NCBI RefSeq assembly: GCF_003003035.1
Contig: NZ_PVTS01000008.1
Location: 62,001-126,000 of the forward strand
Direction: 5' to 3'
Source of the DNA: Marinilabilia salmonicolor
GTDB lineage: Bacteria; Bacteroidota; Bacteroidia; Bacteroidales; Marinilabiliaceae
Length of the DNA stretch: 64,000 nt
In this document: in pieces, positions 26,331 through 36,097 of the stretch
Position numbering within the stretch: position 1 is the stretch's first letter
Layout of the letters: the number at the start of each line of letters is the position of its first letter
The notes under the pieces: generated by a model
What the model saw: only the letters and a program-made list of their open reading frames with translations
Told to the model about the DNA's origin: nothing
Databases searched by the model: none
Translations under genes and position numbers: made by a program

Positions 26331-29300
26331 CTATTGAGCCAGTGAGAATCTGAAACTAACTCCCACATTGGTATTAAATGTGGGATAAGATGATGAGATG
26401 TAGGGATTGTTGACCTGCCGGTCGTAGAAGACCTGAACATTAAACCGGTCACTCAGCACATAATCTGCGGTCAGTTTGAGGGTGGTTATCTTTTGGCCTG
26501 CCGTCATCTGGTTCGAACGTTCCTGAATCTTTCGGATGATAGAGAAACTCTCCCGCATGGATATGTCGGCTCTCAGATTGAGGTCGGATGATATTTTCGT
26601 CTGATTGTCTGATTTTCCCAGAATCATATCCATTTTATCGAATCGGTAGCCGATTCCAATCACCCATTCATTGTTGTAGTTTTCGATAAGCTGGTTGTTA
26701 TTGAGGCTAAGGTTCAATATTCGCCCTTTTTTGTACTCGGCACGAGTACTGAAGTTCCCCGGCCAGGTAATGTTGAACTGGAGGAAAGGTGCGAATTGTT
26801 CTGTTATGGTAACGCCGCTGATCAGGTATTTGGCAATAAAATTATTCTGTGCATCACGTACAAAGCTAAGTCCGTCACCATTTTCCTGCCATTCCAGATT
26901 GGTTTGGTAGTTTCCGATGGAATAGGTTGAGGTATAAGCATGACTGATGTCGAAAGATTTTACATATTTTTTGAAGAATTCAATCTTGGATAGCCCACTG
27001 TAATTAATTCTCCAGTTGGGTTTGATGTAAGCGAGTGAGGGGAATGTTTCCAGAAAAATATTACCGGCACTTTTACCCGAATAAGCTGAAAGGAAAGCCG
27101 GTATCAGCACTTCTCTTGAGGTAAGACTATACCCGTCCACACCTGATTCCACTGTATGTCCGCGGTCGGGATATCCATTGGGATTGTATGGCATGCCGGA
27201 AATGTTTCTCTCCTGATAGTATTCGGTTTCCGGGAAAATGGATCCTGTTCTTTCACTTCCCAGACGTTCGGCTATGACCGCCCTGTTTTTCAAAAACTGA
27301 TCGTAAGCAGGTGAACTGTAATCCCCATTTTTATCTACTTTGTCGAAAGCGGTGGCAAGGGTGTTGAAACTCATGGAGAAACTTCCCGATTCCATGGTGT
27401 TGAACGCCCCTCTGAACTCCTCTCCGTTAAAGAGGTAATACTCATTCATGTTGTTGGAGTACCGGCGGTTGGCTGTTATATCTATTCGGAGATCTTTGAT
27501 GGGCTCAATGGTTGCGCGGATATTGAGATCTTCCGTGTGCGTCATAATATAAGGTGTGTTCAGGGTGCTGTCAGTAGTCAGCCAATTGTTTTCTACGGCT
27601 GTCATGGCAAAGTCTCTGTCCTGAACTCCCAGAAGGAACGGAATTCCGGGAGCATTGATTCCACGGACGTTTTGGTTTCCTAAAAAGCCGGACTCCGGCA
27701 AATATCCGGGTAAGGTTGTTCCGTTATTGGAAGAGTAGGAAACAGAAAGGTTCTTAATCCCCGTGGCCAGTTTCAGGAGATTATCGGCAACAATTTTTAT
27801 GGGTGATGTGGAGGTTTTTCGTTGGCCGGTAATCAGCGTCCTTGCATTGGAGATATCGCGTGAGGTAACAAAGGTTACCTTGTTGTTGTCTATAACTCTG
27901 GTTGTTCCCTGAACCGGACGTCCGTTGCTGTCAAAAATGCGGACCTGTACATCGGTTGTATTGAGTTTGTGCTCAATTTCCAGAGGTGTGTCTTTTTGGA
28001 TATTCAGACTGTGACTGGTGTAACGGAGTTGTTCGGTGCCGCCTGATTTTTGCTGGGGCCTGGACAAGTTTCTCAAATAATCCACTTTGTTGTACAATCC
28101 GGTGAAATTGAATTGTGCATTCCCCTGAATGGTATTGGAATTTCGTATGGTATTTCCCCATTCATACTGTTCTTCAGTGATGGGCCCCTGTTGCCAGTTA
28201 AATTGAGCACCGTAATTGATGTTGGCCGAAGTCCAGTCGAGCATCGGGAGCTTATTGATGGGCAGTCGGTAGCTGGCATTGATGTTGTGCTGATAATTGG
28301 TCGTTCGGCCATACGACATGATGTTGCGCATTACCGAGTCTTTCCACAATTCATACTCATCGCGGTACCGATCTTTATTGACAACTCCTGTAGGCTCATC
28401 AATTCTGGCATTGGTAGTGGTGCGGAAATCGAGCTTCAGTGAGCGGGTCAGGTTGTAAGTCATCTCAAAATAGCGGTTCCAGTTAAAGTCTTTTCGCACC
28501 GAAACAGGAATTTTAAAGGTCGGGTTGTTGACATTTCTCAGTTGAGACTCTGAATAATCGCGCATCAGCTCCCATCGGTAGTTTATCTGGCTGGGCAGCA
28601 GGTAAAAGTTGAAATCACGGATGAGCTTGAACGCATCTCCTTTGATACTTTTGAAGGGTTCAACAATTTTTGGCTGACTGGAGAAATTGTAAGCCAGAAT
28701 TCCCCGGTATGTTTTATCTATTTTATATTCTGTTTTTACGTCTTTGTGTTCCGATTCGTTGTAGGAATAGGTGGCACTCAGGTTGGAAAGATCATAGATT
28801 TTTGGATGATTGTCTTTTGGTTTTAGCCTGACATTGGTGAAGTTGATGCTTTTTCGGCTTGTCCGGTCTTGCGACAGGTCTTTGATGCTGTCTCTGGCTG
28901 CCTGCGAGGAAGCATTGTCCAGCGCCTGTTCCATGGTAATATCGGGATCCAGCGGATTGTATTCGGGGGTTGCAACCTGCTCACTGGCGCTGACGTACAT
29001 GGGTGCCGAAAGTCTCGATTCGGGGCCCAGCAGTTTTCCAAGCTCCAGATTGGTTGCCACGTCGTACTGATAGTAATCCTCACGACTTCTTTCGTTGACG
29101 CTCTGTTCGATGCTGCCGAAACCAATGGTATTTACTTTCCCGGCCATGGAAACACTACCCAGATCGGCCAGTTTTACATTTACCCGTGCATTGGCAGCCC
29201 AACCTCCTTCTTCGTCAAAATCGGACAGCCTGAGCTCGTTAAACCATACCTCCGTGGACTTCAGGTCAATCGTGTTGTTGCGGATACCAATCATAACAGA

Positions 29301-32300
29301 GCGGACATTGGCCAGACTCGGATTACCTTTGATCCCGATGTGATTGTCCGGATTGTCCGGATCGGCAGTATAAAACTTCTTATTTATGGCTGCATCCTGA
29401 TTTCCGCTCCTTAACTCATCATTTCGTCTGAGTTTTATTTGTTGAAGCAACTCAATGGGGAAATCGAACCTGTTCTCCTCCGGCCAGACAATATATCTGT
29501 CGCCGGTGGAGTTGTTGCTATAAGTTCCAGCCGGTGTCAGTTTCAGAGGAATCTCATACTCGTAGTAGTTATTTCTGAAATCAGTTCCCAGTCTGATGAA
29601 GGCTACAATGTCGTCGTCTTCCAACGGATAACCGGATATTTCTTCGGCATGAACTTCCATTTTTATGCGCCGGTACTGACGCATATCCATGTTCAGCGTT
29701 TTGTAAACAGCCCGGGCATCACTTCCTGCCAGGTCTGTGGTTTTAAGCACAAGGGACTGTTCGTTGAGTTGCCTGATTTGCGGATTTCCCGGATCGATGA
29801 CCCTGTCGATTCCCGGGGGTAAAACATAGTTGACCGGCTTGCGGGTACCGTTTTCTTCGATATTTACAGTGGCCACTTCGAATTGGGTGCTTTGAGACGG
29901 AGTCACCATGTCATCTATTTCATACAACTCATCGTTGTATTTTCTCCATTCGGAACGAACCAGATCCATGGTGGCGAAACGAAGAAATACAGTGTCCGTA
30001 AAGTTCTTCAGAAACATCCGCATGAATCTTACAGAACTAAGGTCACTCAACTCTCCAATGGTGGTGTCCGGCTCGTTGACCGGCACTTTGAACTGATACC
30101 ATTTCACAGAACTTGTCTCTCCGTTTTTCAGAGTTACTGTTGATTCAATCTGGTCGGTTATGAAATTCTCGCCCACATTCATATCTTCCGGACGCAGACT
30201 TATTTTGTACTGAAAATAGCTTTCTGTTTCGCTCAGCGTATTGTCTCTGTTGATGTCCTCTCCGTCGGGGAGGGTTGTTGATGCTGTGCTGTAGCTTTCA
30301 TCGGAGTATTCCGACGGTATGGAGTTTCCTTCCGGATTGTTGAAGTTTTTGTACCTGTCGAGAATGCCTGTTTCTGCCTGGTCATAATCACTTCCCCGGT
30401 GATAATGATAGTCATCGGCGGCAGGGTCATCCAGAATGTTTTGGTAAGCTTCATCGTTCAGCAAACCGGACCCAAACAGGTTATCAATCAGGTTAAGGAA
30501 TGGGTGGGGGGTATTTCGGTAAAAAGAGCGTTCTGTTTCTGAATTCATGCCATTCAGTCCCACGTCCTGTGCATATCGTGCTGCCGGATCATTGCTGAAA
30601 GCATTGACGAGACTCTGTTTGGTAGGCACATATCCCCAGGCTGTGCTATCCACATCAAACGGGTCTTCGGGGCCGGGAAGCCCCTGCTCAAAAAATTTGC
30701 GTGAGTCTCGAAGGATGTCCTCAGAAATGTTTCCCAGATTGATGTAAAAATCGCCTCCCTGCCCGGGACCATCTTCGTACACAAAGGGGTCCATTACCCA
30801 GAATTCAATGTACTCCACGTTGGCTGATTCGAAATCACTTTGTTGAATCTCCCGCATGATACCACCCCAGCGTTGGTTCGGGTTTTCAAGTTTTCCCTCC
30901 TGTGTCAGATTGGTGTCGAAGTTGTAAGGTCCCCGTTCATTCGGATAATAGGCCAGGTTTAGCACCGGGATGTTGGTCGGTTCTCCGTAGGCACTCTCGC
31001 GGTAAGGAAAAATCTCTTTTTCGTAAACTTCACGTACGAAATGGCTGGATTGCTGGTCTGAATTTTGGCGCAGATGACCGGGAGTAAGGTTGTTGTTGCG
31101 CAAAAAGAGCGGGTCGATGACATACCACGCAGTTTTAGCACGGTTAAAACCGTAATTCAGGTCATTTATGTTGGCTGCTTCCGGAAAAAGGTCGGGCTGC
31201 CCCTGCGGGGTACTTGCCAGTTTCCAGGCTGTCCAGTTCTTGATGTCTATGGGGATTTCACTGCCTTCAAAATCGTCGATGTAGGATGTCCCCTCTTTGT
31301 CGATGACATTTGGATGTCCGGGAATGAGCTGAGCAAATTCCCCTTCGAACGAGATGGAGGAGGGGGTGGTGGTCTCAACCAGAGGCAATTTATCTATGAG
31401 AGCTGTCAGTCCATTGGACTCGGTATAATAGGAGGTGTTAACTCCCCATATGGTGTTGGCAATGGGTTCATCGCCGAAATTAACTTTTTGGGTAAGCGGT
31501 CGCTCACGCAAATGCATCAGGGTCGCCCCCACATTGAAGTCGTTGTTGAATTGATAATTTAGGTGTGTACCCAGCAGGGTTTTGGTCTGAAGATTAAACA
31601 TCTCCTGGCTTTCCAGGGAGACCTGAATCGGTGTTCCGGATTCCAAAAGACCTTCATTGAGAATACGGATGCGCCCTGTGGTGTAATCCACTGAGTAGTC
31701 CTGATTTTCTGTGAGTCTGATGCCCCCTGCAGTTACCACAACCGATCCTTCCGGAATGTTGAAGGCATTCAGTGAAATTTCACTGCTGACAGACGATTTG
31801 TATGTTCCGGAGAGTTTGAATTTGTTTTTTTCTGCAAACTGCGATGCATTGGTCAGGGTGGAGTCGTACAGGGCGTTAAAAACATATTTGTCAATGAGTG
31901 CCTGATTGCCTGCCAGTTTTTCTTCCAGATGGCGGCCAAATGGTTCCACAACAGGGAATACGACACGTCCCTGCTCCGGCAGAATGGTGTATCCCGGAAC
32001 ATAATCGAAGGTTCCGTCGGGGTAGGGTTCCTGATTGCTGTCAAGTCTGTCAAGTCCCATGATGCCAATCAGAAGCTCACCATTGATGCCACCTTCATCA
32101 GGTTCAGGCCCTTCGGGAAAATAATTGATGAATGAACCCTTGGAATCATCGAGGTAAACCACATCCATAATAAAGTCTTCCGGACTAACCTGGTAAGCTC
32201 CAATGGCATAGATGTTTTTCATCATCAAGTCCCAGGTGTTGAGACTGGGAGAGAGCAGCGTTCCCTTGAGCAGTTTGAGGTAAAGGCTGTTCGGTGCTTC

Positions 32301-33764
32301 CACTCCTCCGGTACTGAATTCTCCTACCTGATATACTTGTCCGTTGTAAGTGTATTCAAAAGCCACTGCCAAAACTTCATCGTCGTCGAGCGGACTGTTT
32401 AATGAAATATATCCCAGCTTGCTGTGCAGCGTATATTGAGAACTGTTGAGCAACCGGGCATTTTCAATTTTCTCATATTCTCTGGATCCCCTGAAACCCT
32501 GACTTTCGAGTGAGGCAAATGTGGAAGAAACCTGATTGATGTCTCTGGCACCGGAATAGGTGCTGTTCATGCTGCTGTAGAGGTTGTTGGCCTCATTGGA
32601 GGGGATGGCTCCGGGTTGGGCAGTCCACAGTCCGGGGTTCGCCAGGTTATTGGCACCTTCGGCAAGGTCAGCAAAGGCAATGATGTTTCGTGACTCGTTG
32701 AAATCGTTGCTGCGGTTGGTTACCCAAACTTCAATTTTTGTGATGTTGAAAGGGGAATTGATGATGGGCAGATTCTGCATAGCCTCGTTGTATCGCTCCC
32801 TGAACTGATGGGCCAGAAAGAAGTGACGGTTTTTATCGTATTCGTCAGCACTTATTTCAAAATCCTGCTGCTGTGCTCCCCCCTGGATATCCATGGTGGA
32901 GGTTTCACCTTTTTGCTGAGAGAAAATAGAAGTTACTGTGAGGCGACCAAATTGCATCTCTGTTTTGACACCGAACAGGCTCTGGCTACCGGTAATCAAG
33001 GTTCCGGGAAGTGGGAGTGTTACATTTCCTGCCTCCACTTTTTGCAGAATTTCATCTTCATGACCGGTGTATTCCAGGTTGATCTGGTTTTCAAAATCAA
33101 AAGTAGCTTCCGTGTTGTAGTTGATTCCCATTCGGAGCTTATCACCAATGTTTCCGGTGATATTCATTTGTATTTTTTCCTGAAAGTCGAAAGTAGTGGT
33201 TTTTCGCATTCTTTCCTGAAGGGTCGGGTTGTCGATGCGGGTATGGTTTACTCCGATTTGAAGTTCGGCAATTCCCTGGGGACGAATATTGATGGTGCTG
33301 CTTCCGAATATGCTTTCAACTGCTTGTCCTGCTCCGAATTGAATGCCACCTGCTCCTTCTTCTTCCGTGGCAGAGAGATTTTCGTCCCAGTATTTCATCA
33401 TCGATTTGCGCATCTCCTGTTTTCGATACTCCTCCACTGTCATGGTGTATGGGAGCTTCACAGGTACGCTGCCAACCATCTTATACAAATTTATCAATCC
33501 GGTTACAGGATCATATTCTGCCCGGTAGGAGCTGTTTTCCGGTTGTGGAATCAGTGGAGATGTTGCTTTGTCATCCGGAGTTGAAAAATCTTCCGGATGA
33601 ATGATGCGGTCCATTCTGAATGTTTCAGTGGTGTCGGGCCGCTGGGTGGTTGCATCGGGTCGGGATTCGAAAGAAAAGTCCATGCCGGGAGCGGCTCCTG
33701 TAAAAGCCAGGAGAGAAAGGAGGGCAAGGGAGAGGAGGATATGTTTGCTGTATTTTGTGTGCAT
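26331..33764 (-). CDS. sprA: SprA, giant outer-membrane translocon protein of the type IX secretion system
   Basis: SprA forms the very large beta barrel through which type IX cargo crosses the outer membrane; in Flavobacterium it is needed for gliding. The 2477-residue length, signal peptide (about 1-25, ILLSLALLSLLAFTGA) and beta-rich, Asn/Tyr/Thr-rich sequence fit SprA. Family segments are visible in the first 500 residues (for example INIRPQGIAELQIG, LRMGINYNTEATFDFENQ) and again around 1040-1480, and the C-terminus ends with an outer-membrane strand (GVSFRFSLAQ). The neighbours ruvA (28 bp upstream, likely one transcript) and gcvH match the conserved order as I recall it. I see no frameshift or truncation. 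Confidence 0.93.
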   Translation of the reverse strand: MHTKYSKHILLSLALLSLLAFTGAAPGMDFSFESRPDATTQRPDTTETFRMDRIIHPEDFSTPDDKATSPLIPQPENSSYRAEYDPVTGLINLYKMVGSVPVKLPYTMTVEEYRKQEMRKSMMKYWDENLSATEEEGAGGIQFGAGQAVESIFGSSTINIRPQGIAELQIGVNHTRIDNPTLQERMRKTTTFDFQEKIQMNITGNIGDKLRMGINYNTEATFDFENQINLEYTGHEDEILQKVEAGNVTLPLPGTLITGSQSLFGVKTEMQFGRLTVTSIFSQQKGETSTMDIQGGAQQQDFEISADEYDKNRHFFLAHQFRERYNEAMQNLPIINSPFNITKIEVWVTNRSNDFNESRNIIAFADLAEGANNLANPGLWTAQPGAIPSNEANNLYSSMNSTYSGARDINQVSSTFASLESQGFRGSREYEKIENARLLNSSQYTLHSKLGYISLNSPLDDDEVLAVAFEYTYNGQVYQVGEFSTGGVEAPNSLYLKLLKGTLLSPSLNTWDLMMKNIYAIGAYQVSPEDFIMDVVYLDDSKGSFINYFPEGPEPDEGGINGELLIGIMGLDRLDSNQEPYPDGTFDYVPGYTILPEQGRVVFPVVEPFGRHLEEKLAGNQALIDKYVFNALYDSTLTNASQFAEKNKFKLSGTYKSSVSSEISLNAFNIPEGSVVVTAGGIRLTENQDYSVDYTTGRIRILNEGLLESGTPIQVSLESQEMFNLQTKTLLGTHLNYQFNNDFNVGATLMHLRERPLTQKVNFGDEPIANTIWGVNTSYYTESNGLTALIDKLPLVETTTPSSISFEGEFAQLIPGHPNVIDKEGTSYIDDFEGSEIPIDIKNWTAWKLASTPQGQPDLFPEAANINDLNYGFNRAKTAWYVIDPLFLRNNNLTPGHLRQNSDQQSSHFVREVYEKEIFPYRESAYGEPTNIPVLNLAYYPNERGPYNFDTNLTQEGKLENPNQRWGGIMREIQQSDFESANVEYIEFWVMDPFVYEDGPGQGGDFYINLGNISEDILRDSRKFFEQGLPGPEDPFDVDSTAWGYVPTKQSLVNAFSNDPAARYAQDVGLNGMNSETERSFYRNTPHPFLNLIDNLFGSGLLNDEAYQNILDDPAADDYHYHRGSDYDQAETGILDRYKNFNNPEGNSIPSEYSDESYSTASTTLPDGEDINRDNTLSETESYFQYKISLRPEDMNVGENFITDQIESTVTLKNGETSSVKWYQFKVPVNEPDTTIGELSDLSSVRFMRMFLKNFTDTVFLRFATMDLVRSEWRKYNDELYEIDDMVTPSQSTQFEVATVNIEENGTRKPVNYVLPPGIDRVIDPGNPQIRQLNEQSLVLKTTDLAGSDARAVYKTLNMDMRQYRRIKMEVHAEEISGYPLEDDDIVAFIRLGTDFRNNYYEYEIPLKLTPAGTYSNNSTGDRYIVWPEENRFDFPIELLQQIKLRRNDELRSGNQDAAINKKFYTADPDNPDNHIGIKGNPSLANVRSVMIGIRNNTIDLKSTEVWFNELRLSDFDEEGGWAANARVNVKLADLGSVSMAGKVNTIGFGSIEQSVNERSREDYYQYDVATNLELGKLLGPESRLSAPMYVSASEQVATPEYNPLDPDITMEQALDNASSQAARDSIKDLSQDRTSRKSINFTNVRLKPKDNHPKIYDLSNLSATYSYNESEHKDVKTEYKIDKTYRGILAYNFSSQPKIVEPFKSIKGDAFKLIRDFNFYLLPSQINYRWELMRDYSESQLRNVNNPTFKIPVSVRKDFNWNRYFEMTYNLTRSLKLDFRTTTNARIDEPTGVVNKDRYRDEYELWKDSVMRNIMSYGRTTNYQHNINASYRLPINKLPMLDWTSANINYGAQFNWQQGPITEEQYEWGNTIRNSNTIQGNAQFNFTGLYNKVDYLRNLSRPQQKSGGTEQLRYTSHSLNIQKDTPLEIEHKLNTTDVQVRIFDSNGRPVQGTTRVIDNNKVTFVTSRDISNARTLITGQRKTSTSPIKIVADNLLKLATGIKNLSVSYSSNNGTTLPGYLPESGFLGNQNVRGINAPGIPFLLGVQDRDFAMTAVENNWLTTDSTLNTPYIMTHTEDLNIRATIEPIKDLRIDITANRRYSNNMNEYYLFNGEEFRGAFNTMESGSFSMSFNTLATAFDKVDKNGDYSSPAYDQFLKNRAVIAERLGSERTGSIFPETEYYQERNISGMPYNPNGYPDRGHTVESGVDGYSLTSREVLIPAFLSAYSGKSAGNIFLETFPSLAYIKPNWRINYSGLSKIEFFKKYVKSFDISHAYTSTYSIGNYQTNLEWQENGDGLSFVRDAQNNFIAKYLISGVTITEQFAPFLQFNITWPGNFSTRAEYKKGRILNLSLNNNQLIENYNNEWVIGIGYRFDKMDMILGKSDNQTKISSDLNLRADISMRESFSIIRKIQERSNQMTAGQKITTLKLTADYVLSDRFNVQVFYDRQVNNPYISSSYPTFNTNVGVSFRFSLAQ

Positions 33765-33792
33765 TCAGAAAAATTGCGGAATGTTCGCCGGG

Positions 33793-34374
33793 TTACATCA
33801 TTTTTAATGCAAGCTTGATGATATCTTCAACCTTGCGGCCTGGGTCTTCCTTAAGTATTTTGTCAATCGTTTTTTGCGATGGCGCTTTTGAAAAACCCAA
33901 CATCACTAAAGCAGATAACGCTTCTTCTGCTTTTGTATTGTCTGCAGGCATCAGGAAATTTTCCCCTTCAGTGGCTTTGCCTATTTTGTCTTTCAATTCC
34001 ACAATCAGGCGCTGAGCCGTTTTTAATCCTATTCCTTTGATGCTTTTTATCTGATTTACATTTCCGGTGGAAATGGCTATATGCAGTTCATCGGGCGACA
34101 TGGACGAGAGCATCATCCGTGCGGTGTTGGAGCCAATACCCGATACAGAGACAAGCATCCTGAAGAGATCTCTTTCCCTGGTCTCAAAAAATCCATACAG
34201 CATGAAAGCATCTTCACGGATGTGTTCATGAATGTATAACTGAACCTCACTTTTGTCCTTCAGTGCTTCAAAGGTGAAAAGAGAAATGTTTAAAAAATAA
34301 CCTATCCCGTTGTTTTCAACGATGGCATAGGCAGGGGTGATTTGTGCAATTTTTCCGGAAATAAACTCGTACAT
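33793..34374 (-). CDS. ruvA: Holliday junction DNA helicase subunit RuvA
   Basis: RuvA binds Holliday junctions and loads the RuvB motor. The 193-residue protein has the N-terminal OB fold (about 1-63, MYEFISGKIAQITPAYAIV), two helix-hairpin-helix motifs (about 70-140, SVSGIGSNTARMML and IKGIGLKTAQRLIVELKDKIG), and the C-terminal RuvB-contact domain (about 150-193, EALSALVMLGFSKAPS). It lies 28 bp upstream of sprA. The 248-bp gap upstream (34375-34622) shows no gene and no clear promoter. Confidence 0.95.
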   Translation of the reverse strand: MYEFISGKIAQITPAYAIVENNGIGYFLNISLFTFEALKDKSEVQLYIHEHIREDAFMLYGFFETRERDLFRMLVSVSGIGSNTARMMLSSMSPDELHIAISTGNVNQIKSIKGIGLKTAQRLIVELKDKIGKATEGENFLMPADNTKAEEALSALVMLGFSKAPSQKTIDKILKEDPGRKVEDIIKLALKMM

Positions 34375-34622
34375 ATCGGTATTTTAAACTTTATGAATTA
34401 TTCTTCAAGCATCGGGACTCCGGAGGATTCCCCGGGTTAGCCTTGTTGTACCCTCTGTTGTTCAGGTGACCGCCCGTGGCGTTTCAGAGATGTAACTGGT
34501 GGAACTTTGGCAATTTTACCATTCTCTGATTTTTATCCCCTCTTTCTCAACCTTCCAATCTCCGGCCTTTTTTTCCTCATTGACAAATATAATACAGTCT
34601 TCTAAGGAATGGCGTATGGTTT

Positions 34623-35675
34623 TTAGTTTTTGTTCTCTTCATTTCCCCATCCGCGGGCTTTTAACTCAATTTCCTCTCCGGCATTGGTCTCCAGGGTATA
34701 TCCTTTCGATTCGGGAGTGATGTGGCCAATTACAAAGACATCTTTTAGCCCTTTCCCTTCTTTTTCTATCTTTTGATAATCGTCCAGTGAGAGCGTAAAT
34801 AACATTTCATAATCTTCACCTCCGTTGAGTGCCGCCACCAGGGGATTTATCTCCATCTCTTCGGCAAGCGTGGAGGTGGAATGGTCAATGGGGACTTTAT
34901 TCTCATAGATGTTGCAGCCTGTTCCTGATGCTTTGCAAAGTCTGAGCAAAGCAGCAGCCAAACCTTCGCGAACCAGACTCATGGAGGTTGGTTCCAGAGC
35001 AGCTTCCTGTAACTGAGTGAGTAGTTCTATTCTGGCTTCGGGCTTTAATTGTCGCTCCAGTAAATAATCGTAACCTCCAAAATCCGGATCATTCTGCCCG
35101 GTCTCTTTCATCACCTGTTTTTCTCTTTCCAAAAGTTGCAACCCCATAAATGCTGCACCAAAATCTCCTGTAACACAAATGAGATCATTCTCTTTTGCTC
35201 CGCTTCGATTGAGGGTCTTCCCCTTTGGGGCAAATCCAAATGCGGAAGTGGAGATGGTCAGACCGGTGAGTGATGAAGAAGGCCGAAATCCGGTCAGGTC
35301 TAATTCATATTTTTGACAGGCCATTGCTACACCTTCCATGAGCAATTCCACCGCTTCCAAAGACATTTTACTGCTGAGTCCTAGTGCCAGACTCAGGTGG
35401 GTGGGGACAACCCCGGCAGCAATAACATCGGAAATGCCTGCCACCACAGTTTTGTATCCCAGATGACGAAGCGGATAATAGGTCAGATCGAAATGAATGC
35501 CCTCCAGCAACAGATTCTGTGCGGTTACCAGTTCATCTCCTTCCGCCCCCGTGATAGAGGCATCATTTTTAATTCCACAAAGTGTATTGCTTCGTCTGTT
35601 GGGAAACGTTTTTTCAATGTGTTCTATGAGGCCGAAAAGGCCAATTTCTGATAGTGGTGTTACCGTTTTACTCAT
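34623..35675 (-). CDS. thiL: ThiL-like (thiamine-monophosphate kinase family) protein, probably inactive as kinase
   Basis: The fold and many segments are those of ThiL, an AIR-synthase-superfamily enzyme that phosphorylates thiamine monophosphate with ATP and Mg2+: LLLEGIHFDLTYYPLRHLGYK, SSLTGLTIS, NRSGAKENDLICVTGD, FMGLQLLEREK and NGGEDYEMLFT. The acidic motifs that bind metal and nucleotide are largely gone: GDDAA reads KNDAS (36-40), the TTD/STD motif reads QN (53-54), GGDT reads GFRP (129-132), and IDISDGL reads SLVREGL (233-239). D83 and the GGED motif remain. The gene is otherwise full length (350 residues) and uninterrupted, so it is not simple decay. The ATG at 35675 is chosen because the other ATG at 35696 lies inside the predicted -7 element. 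Confidence 0.8.
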   Translation of the reverse strand: MSKTVTPLSEIGLFGLIEHIEKTFPNRRSNTLCGIKNDASITGAEGDELVTAQNLLLEGIHFDLTYYPLRHLGYKTVVAGISDVIAAGVVPTHLSLALGLSSKMSLEAVELLMEGVAMACQKYELDLTGFRPSSSLTGLTISTSAFGFAPKGKTLNRSGAKENDLICVTGDFGAAFMGLQLLEREKQVMKETGQNDPDFGGYDYLLERQLKPEARIELLTQLQEAALEPTSMSLVREGLAAALLRLCKASGTGCNIYENKVPIDHSTSTLAEEMEINPLVAALNGGEDYEMLFTLSLDDYQKIEKEGKGLKDVFVIGHITPESKGYTLETNAGEEIELKARGWGNEENKN

Positions 35676-35693
35676 GATTTTACTTTTGTTATG

Positions 35694-35701
35694 CAAAGAT
35701 A
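35694..35701 (-). promoter_or_regulatory. -7 promoter element of the ThiL-like gene
   Basis: On the minus strand TATCTTTG is a perfect match to TAnnTTTG. It lies 18 bp upstream of the chosen start codon, which implies a very short leader. No clear TTTG is present at -33. Confidence 0.5.
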
Positions 35702-35731
35702 TAATAATAGTCGGGTTCTTCTTTTTCTAAA

Positions 35732-35926
35732 TAGTGTTTGTCTATAAAGTCCAACTTCTGCGTTGTTGCTCAAAATCTAAATCCTCATCCCGATTGTGCT
35801 TTTTGTTGGTTTTTTGTTTAAAAACCTTACAAAAGCTACTTCGGGACTGCGGTTTAGATTTTTCACACGTCTTGAATTTGAACTTTCTAGTTCAAACACG
35901 TGAAAAACGCCTGGTTTATGGGCAGA
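35732..35926 (-). repeat. 195-bp dispersed repeat, copy B (inverted relative to copy A)
   Basis: The reverse complement matches 15478-15672 along its full length. The core of about 175 bp is almost identical and the last 26 bp are more divergent (about six differences). The end near 35740 keeps GTCTATAAA, while the other end reads TTTATGGGCAG, a degenerate form of the terminal repeat. It lies between the divergent ThiL-like gene and the suf operon, and with the promoter signals it fills the 401-bp gap 35697-36097. Confidence 0.85.
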
Positions 35927-35975
35927 AACTAAATAAATATCAATAAGTCAATCGAAAAGTAAAATGCCTGTGTAA

Positions 35976-35994
35976 ATTTAGATTTAATCTAAAT
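35976..35994. promoter_or_regulatory. 19-bp palindromic operator candidate over the suf promoter
   Basis: ATTTAGAT-tta-ATCTAAAT is a perfect palindrome with 8-bp arms and a 3-bp spacer. It covers the position where the -33 element of the suf promoter should be, so a bound repressor would block RNA polymerase. Its size and AT-rich form suit a Fur-like or other winged-helix metal or Fe-S regulator; which protein binds it is not shown by the sequence. Confidence 0.6.
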
Positions 35995-36000
35995 GTTTAA

Positions 36001-36008
36001 TACCTTTG
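36001..36008 (+). promoter_or_regulatory. -7 promoter element of the suf operon
   Basis: TACCTTTG is a perfect match to TAnnTTTG and lies 89 bp upstream of the sufB ATG. The spacing puts the -33 region (35977-35980) inside the palindrome at 35976-35994. Confidence 0.65.
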
Positions 36009-36097
36009 CATCCGCAATTGTTATTAATCCTTAATGAATTGAACCCTAAACTCATTATCATTGTTTTAACCAGCAGAATGACAGATTAATTTTTGAT

